A stretch of 64,000 nucleotides of DNA, from the NCBI RefSeq assembly GCF_030253575.1, contig NC_080569.1, positions 4,589,501 to 4,653,500 on the forward strand. Reading direction: 5' to 3'. The notes under the pieces were generated by a model. The model was not told where the DNA came from and ran no database searches. It was given only the letters and a program-made list of their open reading frames with translations. Shown in pieces: positions 10,699 to 22,900 of the stretch (its first letter is position 1; the number at the start of each line of letters is the position of its first letter). The stretch comes from Rhododendron vialii. Its lineage: Eukaryota; Streptophyta; Magnoliopsida; Ericales; Ericaceae. The translations under genes were made by a program, and so were the position numbers.

Positions 10699-13631
10699 AT
10701 GGATTCGAGGCCAGTGGTATTCGACATAAGCTCGGACGAAGAGTGTTGGGGAGAGACCGGACGAGGTAACAATACTGGTGGTGGTGGTGATGGGTATGAC
10801 TGGATATCAGAGTTCTTTGGAAGAGAGTCTGAGGACTCCGACGATGTCGAATTAGTGGGTGAGATTGTTCTGAACCCCAAGCCAAGGCCTAAGTCTTCGA
10901 GTGTCGCTGAAAAGCTGAAAGATTTCGATGATGATGATGATGAATGCGTGATATTGGATGGTGACCCGGATAAGCCGGTTGTGATCGAGAAAGATAATGC
11001 ATCTGACTCGGATGATTTGCTCATTGTCGGCGAGAAAGGGCAGGTATTCGGAATTCAGAACTTTTTTTTTTTGCAATTTAGATGAGCATAAGTGATATTT
11101 GTTTACTTTTACGCAGGCATGATCCTTTTAAATTTTCTTGATATAGATGGGAAAATCCATGATGTTGATATTGAAGTAAAACATCTAAGGCTCTAAGCTA
11201 TATTGCGGTGCAATCAGCTCGGCTTTGTTTTGTTGGTTATTTTATATTTGTTTAAGTTGAATTAGTGGCTCAATTTTGGTTTATTAACGTTCCTAATGTG
11301 ACTCATCTGTTGGTGGTTAGTGAAAGTCTTAGATTGTAAATTCAAGATGGTAGGGGTACTGGTTTGATGGATTTGAAAGGGATTCTGTTTTAAGAAGTTT
11401 TGGGGCCAAATGGGCTGCTCCAGTGGGCCTATGGCTGAATGGATAGTGTATTTCAGTAAGAAAAACAATTCAGAATGTCTTTCATTGTGTTTTTAGAAGG
11501 TTTAGATAATGCAGTTGTGTCATGAGGACTGAGTGTTATCTTAGCACGATGTTATGATCATTAAAATAAACGCAGTTTTCCCGCTCAAGTGGTGATCTAG
11601 ATGGTGGGATGGGGATTGTCATTTTGGACATAACATTTCTTGTTTCGAGGTTGAAAGTATATGAGAATGAATGCTTTTTTACACAGATTCAGGGTTCTTA
11701 AAATGCAAGGGGAAGATAAGTGGGACTTATCAAAAAAAGGGAGGGGAAGATAAGTGTGGACTGTGGATATTTACTATTTTCTTAGGTGTCTTGTACATGA
11801 AGAATGTGCATCATTTTTAGATTTTGGCTCCACCTCCTTTGTCAAGCACAGTATATCAATCTCGTATTTGCTTGTTGGGTGAATTCTAATGAAACTGCTA
11901 AATGGTTGGGCCTTGTTTTATGCATTTGAAACTTTGATGTTGCTTTTCGATAGAAACCTAAGTGTGAGATTCTCATAATGGCATCAATGCTGCACACCAT
12001 TTACTCTCTTCTTCTCTTTGCATTAGTAATTTAACACCTTCTTGTTTTTTGAACAGCAGTAAATAACACTACTCTCATGTTTTTTTCTGCTTGGTTTGTT
12101 CTTTGCTTTGGCCACAGATTGCTTGCAGAGATTACCCTCATCCACGTCATCTCTGTGCTAAATTTCCATTCACCTCCACCCCCCACCATAGGCATTGTCA
12201 CTTGGTGAGATGATCTTTTCAAATTTCATTGTGGATCTTTACAAGCATTATGCTGTTTTGATTTATATGCAATTTTCTATATTTCAGTGCCACTGCTATG
12301 TCTGTGACTCACTTGCTCCATGTGTGAAATGGGGCAACGCCACTTCCAGTATCGACCATTGTCACGCTACGGATAAACATGAGTACTGGAAACTTCAAAG
12401 ACGAAATCTCAAGCAAGGGGACAATGCTCCACCACCAGTTCCAAAACTTCCTATTAGGTCTGTCCCGAGAGGCCCACCGCAAACAATCCCAATCCCACAA
12501 CTACCACCACCACCGCCGCCGCCACCACCACTAGCACCACCACCGCCGCCGCCACCACCACCACCGCCACCATCATTGCGGCAATATGTGTCTCATCATC
12601 AGGTCTCTAGGCCAACCACAATCCGTCCTTGCTCTACATCAGCCAATTCTTCCATCCCAAACACCACAAATCAAGGCAGAATCCAACAGCCTCCATTTGT
12701 TAATTCCAGAAACAAATTCCTCCCGCATTTGGTTTCTCAGCAGCTACCGAGTACGCACAGTAATATCCATCGAAGGGATAGAAGCCACAGTGTTGGTAAT
12801 TTAGTGCCTCAGTTCACTAATTCCCATGCAATTTTCAAAAAGGCAGGAACGGCTGTGGGTGCTTCAACAACTTATCGATCAGGATACACTTCATCTAACA
12901 ATAATCATGCAACTCAATACTTCAGAAATTCCTCTCCTATGGCGGCTTCAAACAATAGATATTATAGTAGGCGGAGAGAGTTTTCTAGCGGGATGAGTTC
13001 GGACGCAAATGCATGCCGGGCGCCATCCCTTCCAAATACGGGCAGCAGATTTGGGAATTCAGTGCCTTCTTACCACCGGGTATCTTCACATCCAAACAGG
13101 CAGGGCGTGAATTCAGTGCCTTCTCAACCCATAGTATCATCTGATTTGAACACAGTGCTTTATCCACAAGCCTCTTCTCAGCCAAACATGGGGAGCAGTT
13201 TTGAATACTCAGCGCCATCTCAGCCACATGAAATCTCTCAGCCCAACATGGGCAGCAGCTTTACAAGTCCAGAGCTTTCTCAACACCAAGTGTACAGTCA
13301 GTCTATTCCTGTATCAAATGATGGCCACAATGGGCTTCAAAATCCTCTGGATGATTTTTCAGATTTTAACTTAACCTGGGACAACCCCACTTGTGAGACC
13401 TACCAACAGCCTTTGGCGGATGATTCCATAGTTCAAAGTGCAGGGGTTACAGAGTTTGCTCCCCAGATTCATATGAGCATAAATGTGGGCTCACCGGACT
13501 TCCATTATGATAGTTGGATGCTGGAAAATCAGCCTGTTTCTGGGACCCTAGAAGTTCCGGTGCCTTCTGGGTTCGATGTATATTCTCCGGAGTCTGCACA
13601 TTTAGGGTCAAGTTTCTCGTTTGATTTTTAA
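10699..13631 (+). CDS. RIN13: RPM1-interacting protein 13 (RIN13)-like protein
   Basis: Three exons: 10699-11043 (115 codons), 12118-12204 (29) and 12288-13631 (447 plus stop), giving 591 aa with phase-0 GT-AG joins. The N-terminus is acidic (MDSRPVVFDISSDEE, then a run of Asp and DPDKPVV). The diagnostic block is built across exons 2 and 3: IACRDYPHPRHLC, then CHCYVCDSLAPC, then DHCHATDK, a Cys/His-rich motif that may bind zinc (inference). After it come a Pro tract interrupted by LA (about residues 188-217) and a low-complexity Ser/Pro/Asn tail with repeated SQPNMGSSF units. In Arabidopsis RIN13 is reported as a positive regulator of RPM1-mediated resistance. An in-frame GTG lies upstream, but ATG 10699 begins the conserved sequence. 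The leader at about 10320-10690 looks like 5' UTR. Introns are 1074 and 83 nt. Confidence 0.88.
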
Positions 13632-15034
13632 TCTATTGGAAATGTCCAATACACGTGGAGCGGGCAAAACAATGGGAATTTACAGGAATGGCAATCCCCT
13701 TTTGACGATGAGATTAGTATCCGTCTTGAAACATCATTTGGAGAACATTGTAATGTACAGTTTTATATAAAAGTAGGTGCATGTATAATAGCCCTGGTTT
13801 CAAAGGGTGCTTTACAATGTACAGCGCCAGTAGTGTCTTCTTGCTTGTAATTTTATTTATCTCTGAGAAATCCCAGATTCTATTTCCCCCCCTCATTTTA
13901 GACTACATGGATCTGACGTACTCTGTTTCTTTGATATGAATTGATTTATTTCCAATCTCTGTCCTTTCTGTGTACGTTTGGTTCTTTCTGAATTGATGAG
14001 CGGATGCAATGTTAATCCCAGCATTTCTGCTTAAATGTCCATTACTGTGAGAGTAGTTGCTGGTGATGGGAGAAGATTGCCATTTTGCTGCTGCCTGATA
14101 TCCACAAAATTTTTGGCTGGTAGGGGAGAGGAATGTTTTAAATTGGCGAACTAAACAAGGAGAGGAAAAAGCTCTCTCTCTAACTTTTCCTTTGTCTACA
14201 TTTTAAAGAATTAGTTCAAGAATCAGGGTTCCCTCGGGGGAGGGGGCTGCGTGGCCTCCACCCTCCCCCCACGTCTCCTCCCTCCTCTCCCGGCCCCCAT
14301 CTCCATTCTCTCATACCTCTTTCTCTTCAACACCGTTGGAGTTAGATTTTGTGTTCACAATCCACTCCAACGACAAGGTTTGTTCCACGACTTTTGAGTC
14401 AATCTAGATGACAAAAGAGACAGATCTACCGAAACCATCGGAAAAATATCGCACACCTCAAGAAAATTGATAATACCCAAATGGATTTTTTCTCTCTCTG
14501 TCTCATTAAAATGTGGAATGATACCAGTATTCGCTCTGTCGATAACCAAGCCATCCAGTATGTCACAATCTTTATTTTGACAAGGGCGAGAAGTTGGTGA
14601 GTGAAATTTTAAAGGGAAAAAAACAGAGGCATGAACGCAAATTGAAAAATAAAACAGTCTCGTCCATAAGCTCAGATACGTACACAGATTTGTCAATGAA
14701 ATGGGCCTACTCTGTGAGTCCAGAAGCAATGTCGGCCCATTTTTTCGATTTTGTTCATTTGCACCTCCTTCACATAATTCTTCAAAATACCAATCACTCC
14801 CGTCCTTGGCTTTCATACGGCATTAACGCTTTCAATCTTCGCACTCACGAATTTAAATAATTTAAAATATGTTTTAAAATATTTTTACGCTCGTATTCTT
14901 GCTCACGTACCCGCACGCAAATTACGTGAGTTTGATTTGGACTCCCTCGTGCTTCCAGAAAGGCCCAAGTTCAACTAGTGCCGAAACTCTTCTCTCTCTC
15001 TCTCTCTCTCGGAGCAAAGCAAAGGCAGCAAGCA
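13632..15034. other. Spacer between RIN13 and TTC4
   Basis: Holds the RIN13 3' UTR (to about 13.9 kb by composition) and the TTC4 leader. The leader contains a CT run at about 14991-15010, just upstream of the TTC4 start. A 153-codon open frame on the minus strand (14355-14816) has no recognisable domain. No other structure seen. Confidence 0.5.
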
Positions 15035-15137
15035 ATGGCTCTATGGATGGAAAAAGGTTCAGAACCTCATACGGAAACAGAGATAGCAGACCTTGACGCC
15101 ATCGCCGCCCTCAAACAGTCCGCAGCTATCGAACTCA

Positions 15138-15229
<92 letters not shown>

Positions 15230-18200
15230 ATATATATATATATGTATGTATGTATTAATATTGGTTTGTTCTGTGTTCTTACTTCCTCTTTAGGGTTCTA
15301 AAGTTGCTTTCTTTAATGCTTAAAAAGTTAAATTAATCCTAATTGACGCGAGTGTTTTCTTCTTCTTTCTAGATGGGGGAATTAATGAGAGTGATTTTGG
15401 CCCGTCCATTATTTCAGTCAGTTTTTTACTTGTAGAATGGAAAATAAAAGCAAGAGGAAGTAATTTATTTTCCACTATTTGCATTAGCATGAATTAAGCT
15501 GTTGTTGCTTAAAATGGGTAAGTCTATATTGATGAATTCGGAAGGAGCCTATTCCTAGCATTCCTATTTTCTTGAGTACTGTATTAGAAAGAAAATTTCA
15601 TGGTTCAATTATAAACTTGTGTCTTTGTCGCGTTGATTTCTTTTGGCTTGATATGGTGGCTTTTAGTGGATTAATTGTGAGAGAAGAAGTATACAAATTT
15701 TTTGGCAAATGACTTTTGCACATGTTGAAGATCTTCAATGGCTATATCTTCTCCGACGAGATCGAAATTGCTACCAGTTGCGGGAAGATTACTTATGATC
15801 AACAAAGCCACAATTACGCAAATTTTCCCTTCAAGAACCAATGTTGTTCTTTCATACGTTTGCCACTGTTTTTCATCTCGGCTTTATTTGTGCTTTTGTG
15901 CATTCATTTACACTATAAACGTATTTTACAGCATGATCCATTTTGCTTAGATACATGTCACGGTTCACATATGAAGGCCATTTCTGTTTAGTTATCTATC
16001 TCATCTTCCAATCATAGCTTGTGGGAACTCAAGAAAATGTTGTAAGCATCGATTAGAAAAACTCAGCTATGGAAAGCTTCTCCAGAACTAACTATGCTGC
16101 CTTACCGTAATAGTGATTTGAGTACATTATCTAACTTACTATGGAGATAGTATAATTTCATCCAACCTTTTGCAGTGTCACAATCGCATTTGGTGGGTTT
16201 CATTATTCCTTCATTGTCCGTGCAGGAAAAGGGCAATGAATATGTCAAGATGGGCAAGAAGCACTATTCCGATGCTATTGATTGTTACACCAGGGCCATA
16301 AATCAAAAGGTTTTAAGTGATTCTGAGAACTCAGTCCTCTTTGCAAACAGAGCTCATGTTAACCTACTGCTGGGGAATTATAGACGTGCTCTAACGGATG
16401 CCAAGGAGGCAATTAACCTCTGTCCAACAAATATTAAGGTTTTGTACCTTCATACATGTGTTGTTAAACTACTGTTGTTTGATTTGCACAAGAAGATCAT
16501 CCGTGTTCACTTGCATACTCTTTCAGCAGTTCTGTTATAAACCGTTAACATTTTGGTCAGGCACTGTACAGAGCTGTCAAAGCATCATTATCTCTGAATC
16601 TCTTGTCCGAAGCGAAACAATATTGTGAGAAAGGACTTCAACAGTCCCCAGAGAATGAGGAATTAAGGAAGCTTGCCAGACAAATCGATTTACGAAAGTC
16701 GGACTGTGAACGCCATGAATCTCAAATTTCCAAGGCTGTGGCAGCGGCTGAGGTATGATGGTGTACAATAGCGTGCCAGAAAATATTGATATTTTGGAGG
16801 CTTACGTTGTCCCGTTGGATCATGCAGGGTATTGTTTCTGCTATCGAAGAGAGAAATCTGAAAATTGGGAAGGCTAGTTTTCAAGAACTTACTGGATCGA
16901 AAAAGCCCATATTAGATGAAGATAACATTCTTCACTGGCCTGTTGTTCTTCTTTATGCAGAAGTTATGACTAGTGACATTATTGAGGACTTCTGTGAGAC
17001 TGACATGTTTTCAGCTCATCTGGATATGATATCCTCAGATATATATGTGTATTATTTGTCCATGGATGTGTTTGTGTGGTGTTTTCATGGATTTGTTTCT
17101 TGGAATGTTCTTTAACGAATTGATTTGAAATAAAATGTTTGTGGATCATTTGTCTTACCCTTGAGATGCTATGCCCTTTGGCCAATAACTTATATATGCT
17201 CTGTGAGGTCCTTAGCTTCCAAACATGTTTTCAGAAAGTTGTCCACCATTGCCTTGGGATAAAGAAAAAGCTTATTCTCGAGATGCTGTTGAACTTTATT
17301 ATGAGGTGAGCGGTGGGCCATCTTGTTTTTTGTTTTATTTTACAGTTCTTATTGCCTTGAGTCAGTGATATACTACCAAAACAAGGTATGGTCAATCGAG
17401 CTTAGCTTCAAATGCCAATGTTATTGTCCATTTCAAAATATTTTTGCAATCTAATGCATGAATTCCATAGTGAAGATTTCTTTATTTAAGCACCTTAGCT
17501 CGTTATTCCAAACATAGGTATCGAAGTTTTTATTTTCATGCCCGTCTGATGAATTGCGGGACATGTCGTGAATTATAGCAGGTTAATCTCTGTAGGCTAG
17601 GAATTCAAGTTACCTGAACTTGCTTATCAGAAATCACATTAAGCTTAATTTGTGATTCATAATATTGGCCAAAGCAATAGCTGATGGTAACTCCTTTTGT
17701 AGACCAGTTCGTTTAAAGGTATTACATGCTCGCATCCTTGTATCTTTAAACTTGCTTACTGCATATTAGTTTACAGCAGAGCAGTCTCTTTCCAACATAA
17801 GGGATTCTCTAGAGTTTTAAACATGACTCGAGTTTGACTGTGTGCTCACTAGTTTTCTTGGTCTTTGAAATGATATACTTATTAGTTCTCCACTAAACTA
17901 CTGCAATTCATAGATTCCATCTTTTCAATACTCCTCTTCCAATTTTATGAACCCCTCTTCACTAGGTTGGTTCTGGTGTTGGCTTATCAAGGAAGGAAAT
18001 TCTTCGGTACCTCTTAGAGGGGACTGCTGGTTCACATAGTGAAAGCTTTGGGGACGATGAGAAACATGCGGGTGATAGTTTAAATCATGGAAACTCTACA
18101 GGTAGTTTGCCAAATTTCTGAACATAATTTCAGCTTCCAAAAAACATTTGCAAGAATTATACATCAGCGTTTAGTGTAGTTCTCCAATATGCATATGGTA

Positions 18201-18960
18201 TACTCCAAAATTTTCAGTAGAGTGACTTGTCAGAATGAATATAGAAGTTTTGATCTATGCTCTCTCTCTCTCACACACACACAAACACACACACATGCAC
18301 TCACTCACACACACGCACAGACTCCATCAGTACTTTCTGCAAAGGACATTGTTGTAGGACAGGGCAATTAGTTGTGATATTACATGTGATCTCTTTTTAA
18401 GCGCACACAATTTCGTATGGATTAGGTCGTTGGTCCATGGGAAAGCTAGGAGATGATTAGGTTATCCTAAGTACTTGAGGACCATGCATAGTTTCTCTTG
18501 TCTTGGAATTAGTTCAAAGATACCCATGTGTGAGAAACTTAGAATACTCAACTCTGAAATCTGTATCGTGCAGCATTTTTCTTGTGCATATGAAACTTAG
18601 AAGATTGTATTTGCTTTCTTTTATTTGGCATTTTAAGTGGCTACAGACCTCAATTGTATCAACTTCAATTGATTTTTCCTCAGGGAGGAGTCCTAAATGG
18701 GTCAAAGTAAATGAAATGAGCACTCTGTATAGCATCTTGAAAGAACCAGATATCGTTATCCCTGGAATCCCAGGTATGCCATAGTTCCATAATAAGTCAA
18801 CACGGTTCCCTTTACAATCTTAGACCCTGGTGTTTTGTTTAATTGAGAGTTCTTATTTTATCATCTCTTTGGTGCAGTTTTCTTTATCGTATCAAGGAGC
18901 TCCAGCTTTTATAAAGATTTCAGAACCGGGAAGTGGGCTCCCCCATGGCTTCATGACTGA
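15035..18960 (+). CDS. TTC4: TTC4/CNS1-type TPR co-chaperone
   Basis: Eight exons: 15035-15139, 16226-16438, 16561-16752, 16828-17028, 17225-17305, 17966-18101, 18684-18773 and 18878-18960, summing to 366 codons plus stop. Exons 2 and 3 encode the TPR region (EKGNEYVKMGKKHYSDAIDC, FANRAHVNLLLGNYRRALTD, ALYRAVKASLSL). Exons 4-5 carry LTGSKKPILDEDNILHWP, FCETDMFSAHLDM and CPPLPWDK, and exons 7-8 the C-terminal TLYSILKEPDIVIP and GKWAPPW region. This is the plan of Cns1/TTC4, an adaptor that binds Hsp90/Hsp70 C-termini; the plant role is inferred from the family. Seven of the eight joins fit GT-AG; intron 4 (17029-17224) does not and is AT-AC. Intron 1 opens directly into a TC/TA microsatellite. 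The length fits the plant family (about 360 aa). Confidence 0.93.
15141..15253 (+). repeat. Compound TC/TA microsatellite
   Basis: (TC)25 at 15141-15190 runs into a TA array with TATG interruptions to about 15253. It begins two bases into intron 1 of TTC4, so the donor reads AAG followed by GTCTCTCT. Confidence 0.95.
17029..17224 (+). other. U12-type AT-AC intron (intron 4 of TTC4)
   Basis: The intron starts ATATCCTC at 17029, matching the minor-spliceosome 5' consensus ATATCCTT except at the last base. It ends AC at 17223-17224. TCCTTAGC at 17209-17216 matches the U12 branch-point consensus TCCTTAAC, with the branch A near 17214, about 10 nt from the 3' end. Splicing here joins HLDM to MFSESCPPLPWDK in phase, reproducing the family sequence. 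The nearby GT-AG alternative (donor GTGTAT near 17046, acceptor TTTTCAG at 17228-17234) shifts the frame and destroys PPLPWDK. Confidence 0.88.
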
Positions 18961-19926
18961 GACACTTTCTTGCAGCCGAAGTTTGTTTTTCTGTTTTGTA
19001 GCTGTAGCAAAGCATCTTGTGATTTACGAATTAGATGACGAGTCTGTGTGATGACAAGTCTTAAAGTCTTGAGTGTTGTTACAGTGTTGGATCTATCACT
19101 TCCCAAACATAGTTTTGTTTTGTTCTTTATACTAATCAATTTCCGTGAACACTTAAAATTTCTCTTGTTTCCGCTGTTGAAGAACTGCGACCTTGTCAAG
19201 CTTAACAGTCACTGCTCCAAGAGCCGAAGAGCTCTAAATAGACTTCTCTTGTTTTTGTATTATCTTTGGAAAAATGAAAAGAGAGAATGAAACTACCTCT
19301 AGTCATATACCCATTTGGCTGAACTAAAATGCAAACTTGGATTCAGATTTTGGAGTTATGCTTCTTTCTGGTTATTCATCTTGCTGCTGCTGCTACTTTT
19401 TTTTGTAGTTTATTCTCCCTGTGCTTTATTTGTTGGCAGTCTTTATTGAACTTTTGTTTGGGACTGTACTTGAACAACTGTACTCTTACGCTTATTCTCT
19501 GATGAAGTTCTATTTTTGCCGAAAAAGAAAAAAATTACAAAAATATAGAAAGCTAAACCAACAGACAAGTATCTATCTCATGACCGTCACAGGTACACAG
19601 CTAAAAAGGCCCGAGGAGCAGGAAGTTGGAAGCCAACAATCCAATCTGACTGTGGGTTTCATTGGAGAATAAATCTCAATAAACCAAATACAATTTCTCT
19701 CTGGACATTATATGCATGGAAATTGTAGGAATAAAGGTTGTAAAACTTGAGAAATGAGAACGTTAAGTCGGAGAGAAATTCTGGCTCACACAGATCGATT
19801 AAGCATTCAGATAGTCTATAAGGCGTACATGTGCTTAGACTGATTGAATTAAGACCTAACGTAAGGAATCATTATTTACTGCATAGACTAAGCTTTGCTC
19901 AACGTTTTTTCTGGTCGGAGCTTTGC
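18961..19926. other. Spacer between TTC4 and Deg copy 1
   Basis: Convergent 3' ends. The part from about 19640 to 19860 (GGTTTCATTGGAGAAT, CTCTGGACATTATATG, AACTTGAGAAATGAGAA) is recognisably the same as 27265-27600 downstream of Deg copy 2, so the duplicated unit extends past the stop codon. No gene seen. Confidence 0.6.
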
Positions 19927-22900
19927 TCAACATATCTTGAGATCATCAGACATAGCAGAAGGTATGTTGTGCATTTTGAGAATATCTGGAGTTCGAGCTT
20001 TGGCACTAGCTGTATGCAACACCAACTTCTGCACAAATATGAAAAACAAAACTCAGCAACATTGAGAGAGAGAGAGAGAGAGAGATTGCTAATAATAAAG
20101 TTATGGAGAGGGACCTTCTGTTTATCAAGAATAAACTCTAGGAATTCTTCATTACAGCTCTCTACAATACTCGCAAAACTCTTTAAACTCTGAACGGGTA
20201 TACCATTAACAGCAAGAACCTACATCCAACATAATCAGTAGGAATTCTTGTTAAGTAGAGAGGCATTACAAAAGTGGTTTGTTTCTTTAGAACTTGATTC
20301 TTTATTTAGTCTATAAGATGTATATATTTCCAAACCTGAGCATTCTCCAGGTACTCCATATGATCATACCCATTACTAGTGCCACTCTTAAGCACCTGTC
20401 CAACAGTTGCAATCAAGTGGCTAGACCCAATTTCAGCTAAAAAAGGGCAAAAATACTTGGCACAAATGATAAAAATGTCAGCGGGATTGAAAATCACCTT
20501 AGATATCACTACACGCTCTTCGTACAAAGCTTGCCATATTAGCTCTTTTGAAAGATTTCTAAGAGACAGTCCATACTGGGATTCGAATCATACCATGAGG
20601 TTAATAAATTACAACCAGGGTGATAATGTTGATGAATAGTTATAGTATTCCAAATCTAAGTAAAGAGCAGACCTCAGATTGTAGATAGGAAATAGAAAGA
20701 GTTGTGAAAACAAATCCTGCAACGATGTAATGTGAAAAAGGCCTCCCACTAATGTTGGCTGGCTTGAATTGCTTGTGAGCTGTGAGTTTTAAGTTATATT
20801 TTAGTATCTCTGAATTACGGAGCACTTCTAGATCAACCGTATCTCCCGTGTACTTTTGAGTGAGAAGGTAACTGAATGGCATGCGTTGTCCCTGTGAAAA
20901 TGGAACTGGAATCGGTGGCCAAAAATAGTAGGAAACAGAGCAAGTTAGCTAGTTGACCATTTAAGACACACGAGAAGAGAAAAAAGGAGGTAAACACTAC
21001 AAGTGACTTGAACCTACAAAAGTCTCTTCCCTTTTGAATGGGAAAAATATTTACCTGTTCCATCGTTACCAATGTTAATGCCATCAATGCTGAGGATTAT
21101 GTCGTTTGGCTTTAGAATCTCATATTCGGGATAATTAGGCTTCACTTCTATAATGAGGATACCTTGCTGACCATGTCCCATCTTCAGGAACAAGCGTAAA
21201 TCAGGATATTCCATATTTTGCCATACGATGCCGAGAGTTGGGAACCCTACCATTTATGATATTAAGGGTGTGCTTAGACTATGTACTTTGTAAAGAGATC
21301 AAAATAAAGCATTGCATGGACCAAATTGAAGATTACAAAACTGAATAACATAGATGTAACCAGTATATGCTCCATTCTTGTCATAGTCTTGAAGGACGTG
21401 ATCAATAACCGATGCAGCTATGATATCACTTTCGTCTTCCTTGCAGCTCTGAAATGCCATTCCCACACATTTGCCCCTTTTATTAAAAACAGGTGAACCA
21501 GAAGTTCCGATCACTATAGCAACATCCACCTGCGCAATGGTGTTTTATATGGTTTGGTCCAACTCCAAATAACAAACACCAAAACAAAAGCCCATTAAAC
21601 ACGACCATGTTGCTACCTCAGCTCAGATATAGCCCTTAATATTTTGTCAATGCCCAATCTAAGGGGGTAAGGTATGCATCTATGTTTCTGAATGGATATT
21701 GATATAGTTTTTGAATGTGTGTAGGGGCACCTGGTAAGTGGGTAGGCTTTATGATTTTCCATATCGTTTGAAATATTTCAAATTCTAAACGCAAATGATC
21801 ACATGATGTGCATATGGATTGAACATGACCTGTCTGCAATGGGATCAAACTACAGAGTGCAGTTTTTATTTTGGATCCACCACCTATCCCACATTGGTTG
21901 TACCTACTGAAGGGTGCATTGAGGTGATCTTCTTCTTAAAAATCAAAAAATGTTGATCTGATAATGAAGGGCATGGAATCAAAACACAAATTTGGAAATC
22001 ATAGATTGTCAACAGACTGTCAAACACTACTGACTGTGTTAGGCTGTGAAGACCAATGAATTTTGTGGTCCTTGTCCGGACCACTGTGAATATGATTGAA
22101 GAATGGGAGAGATTCTGGAAATCTGGTCCGGACCACAGTGACGCTTGTCTCGACCACGGTGGAGCTGGTCTGGACCACCGGGCACGCGGAATTATGCAAG
22201 ATGCACGTTTGCTAGTTTGCTTACTATAAAAGCAAAGCTAGGGCTGCCTCCTATTGTAATGTTGTTCAACTTTTCATCAAAGTGAAACCCCAAGCATCCC
22301 GTGGAGTACGATTAGGCAAATTTCTTAAGTCGGAACCACGTATATCGTGTCTCGTCTTTTGATTGCTTGTTTCTTTTGCTTGTGTGTTTTGTTCTCTTGC
22401 CCTAACAGACTGGCTGTTTTTTGCTTGGACAAATGTGTTTAGATGAGGTGGTTAAAAATGTCCGATTCGATCTGGTTTTGGGACACATATGGCCTTCTTG
22501 GAACTTGAACTTTCGAGATGAACGATTCAGAACATCAACATGAGACTGGTAGAGAGCCGATAATCAAATAATGTAATGTACTTAGAAAAACCCAAAAGCA
22601 GACAATCCATGTACTATAAACTTTTCCTTGTTACCTGTACACCTAGGAGTTCGGCTAGGCACAATGAACTCTTTGTCATGCTCACTTTAGACACACTAGT
22701 TGTAATCATAGAAAATTTTCCATCGGGGTAGCCCATAATTGTCAATTTCTCTTCAGGTGCTGGTATGTCCCCGAACTCAACTGGCACGACTCCTTCCCAA
22801 AACTTATCATCACTAACTGTTAGCATTGCTGTAGACAACATCACCCATGAAATCAATATCAAAAGTAAACAATCGTTTAATCAGCTAGCCCAATATTTGA

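Noticed and set aside
12195-12287. N-terminal extension of the RIN13 exon 3 frame
   Set aside because: It reads through the 83-nt intron; the conserved exon 2 sequence joins exactly at 12204/12288.
14355-14816. 153-codon open frame on the minus strand
   Set aside because: No domain, no splice partners, biased low-complexity composition, and it lies in the RIN13/TTC4 spacer; probably chance.
17046-17234. GT-AG reading of TTC4 intron 4
   Set aside because: It shifts the frame of the following exon and loses the conserved PPLPWDK block, whereas the AT-AC reading keeps it and has all U12 signals.
18269-18322. (CA)n-rich stretch as a coding frame (LSLTHTQTHTH)
   Set aside because: Simple-sequence translation within TTC4 intron 6.
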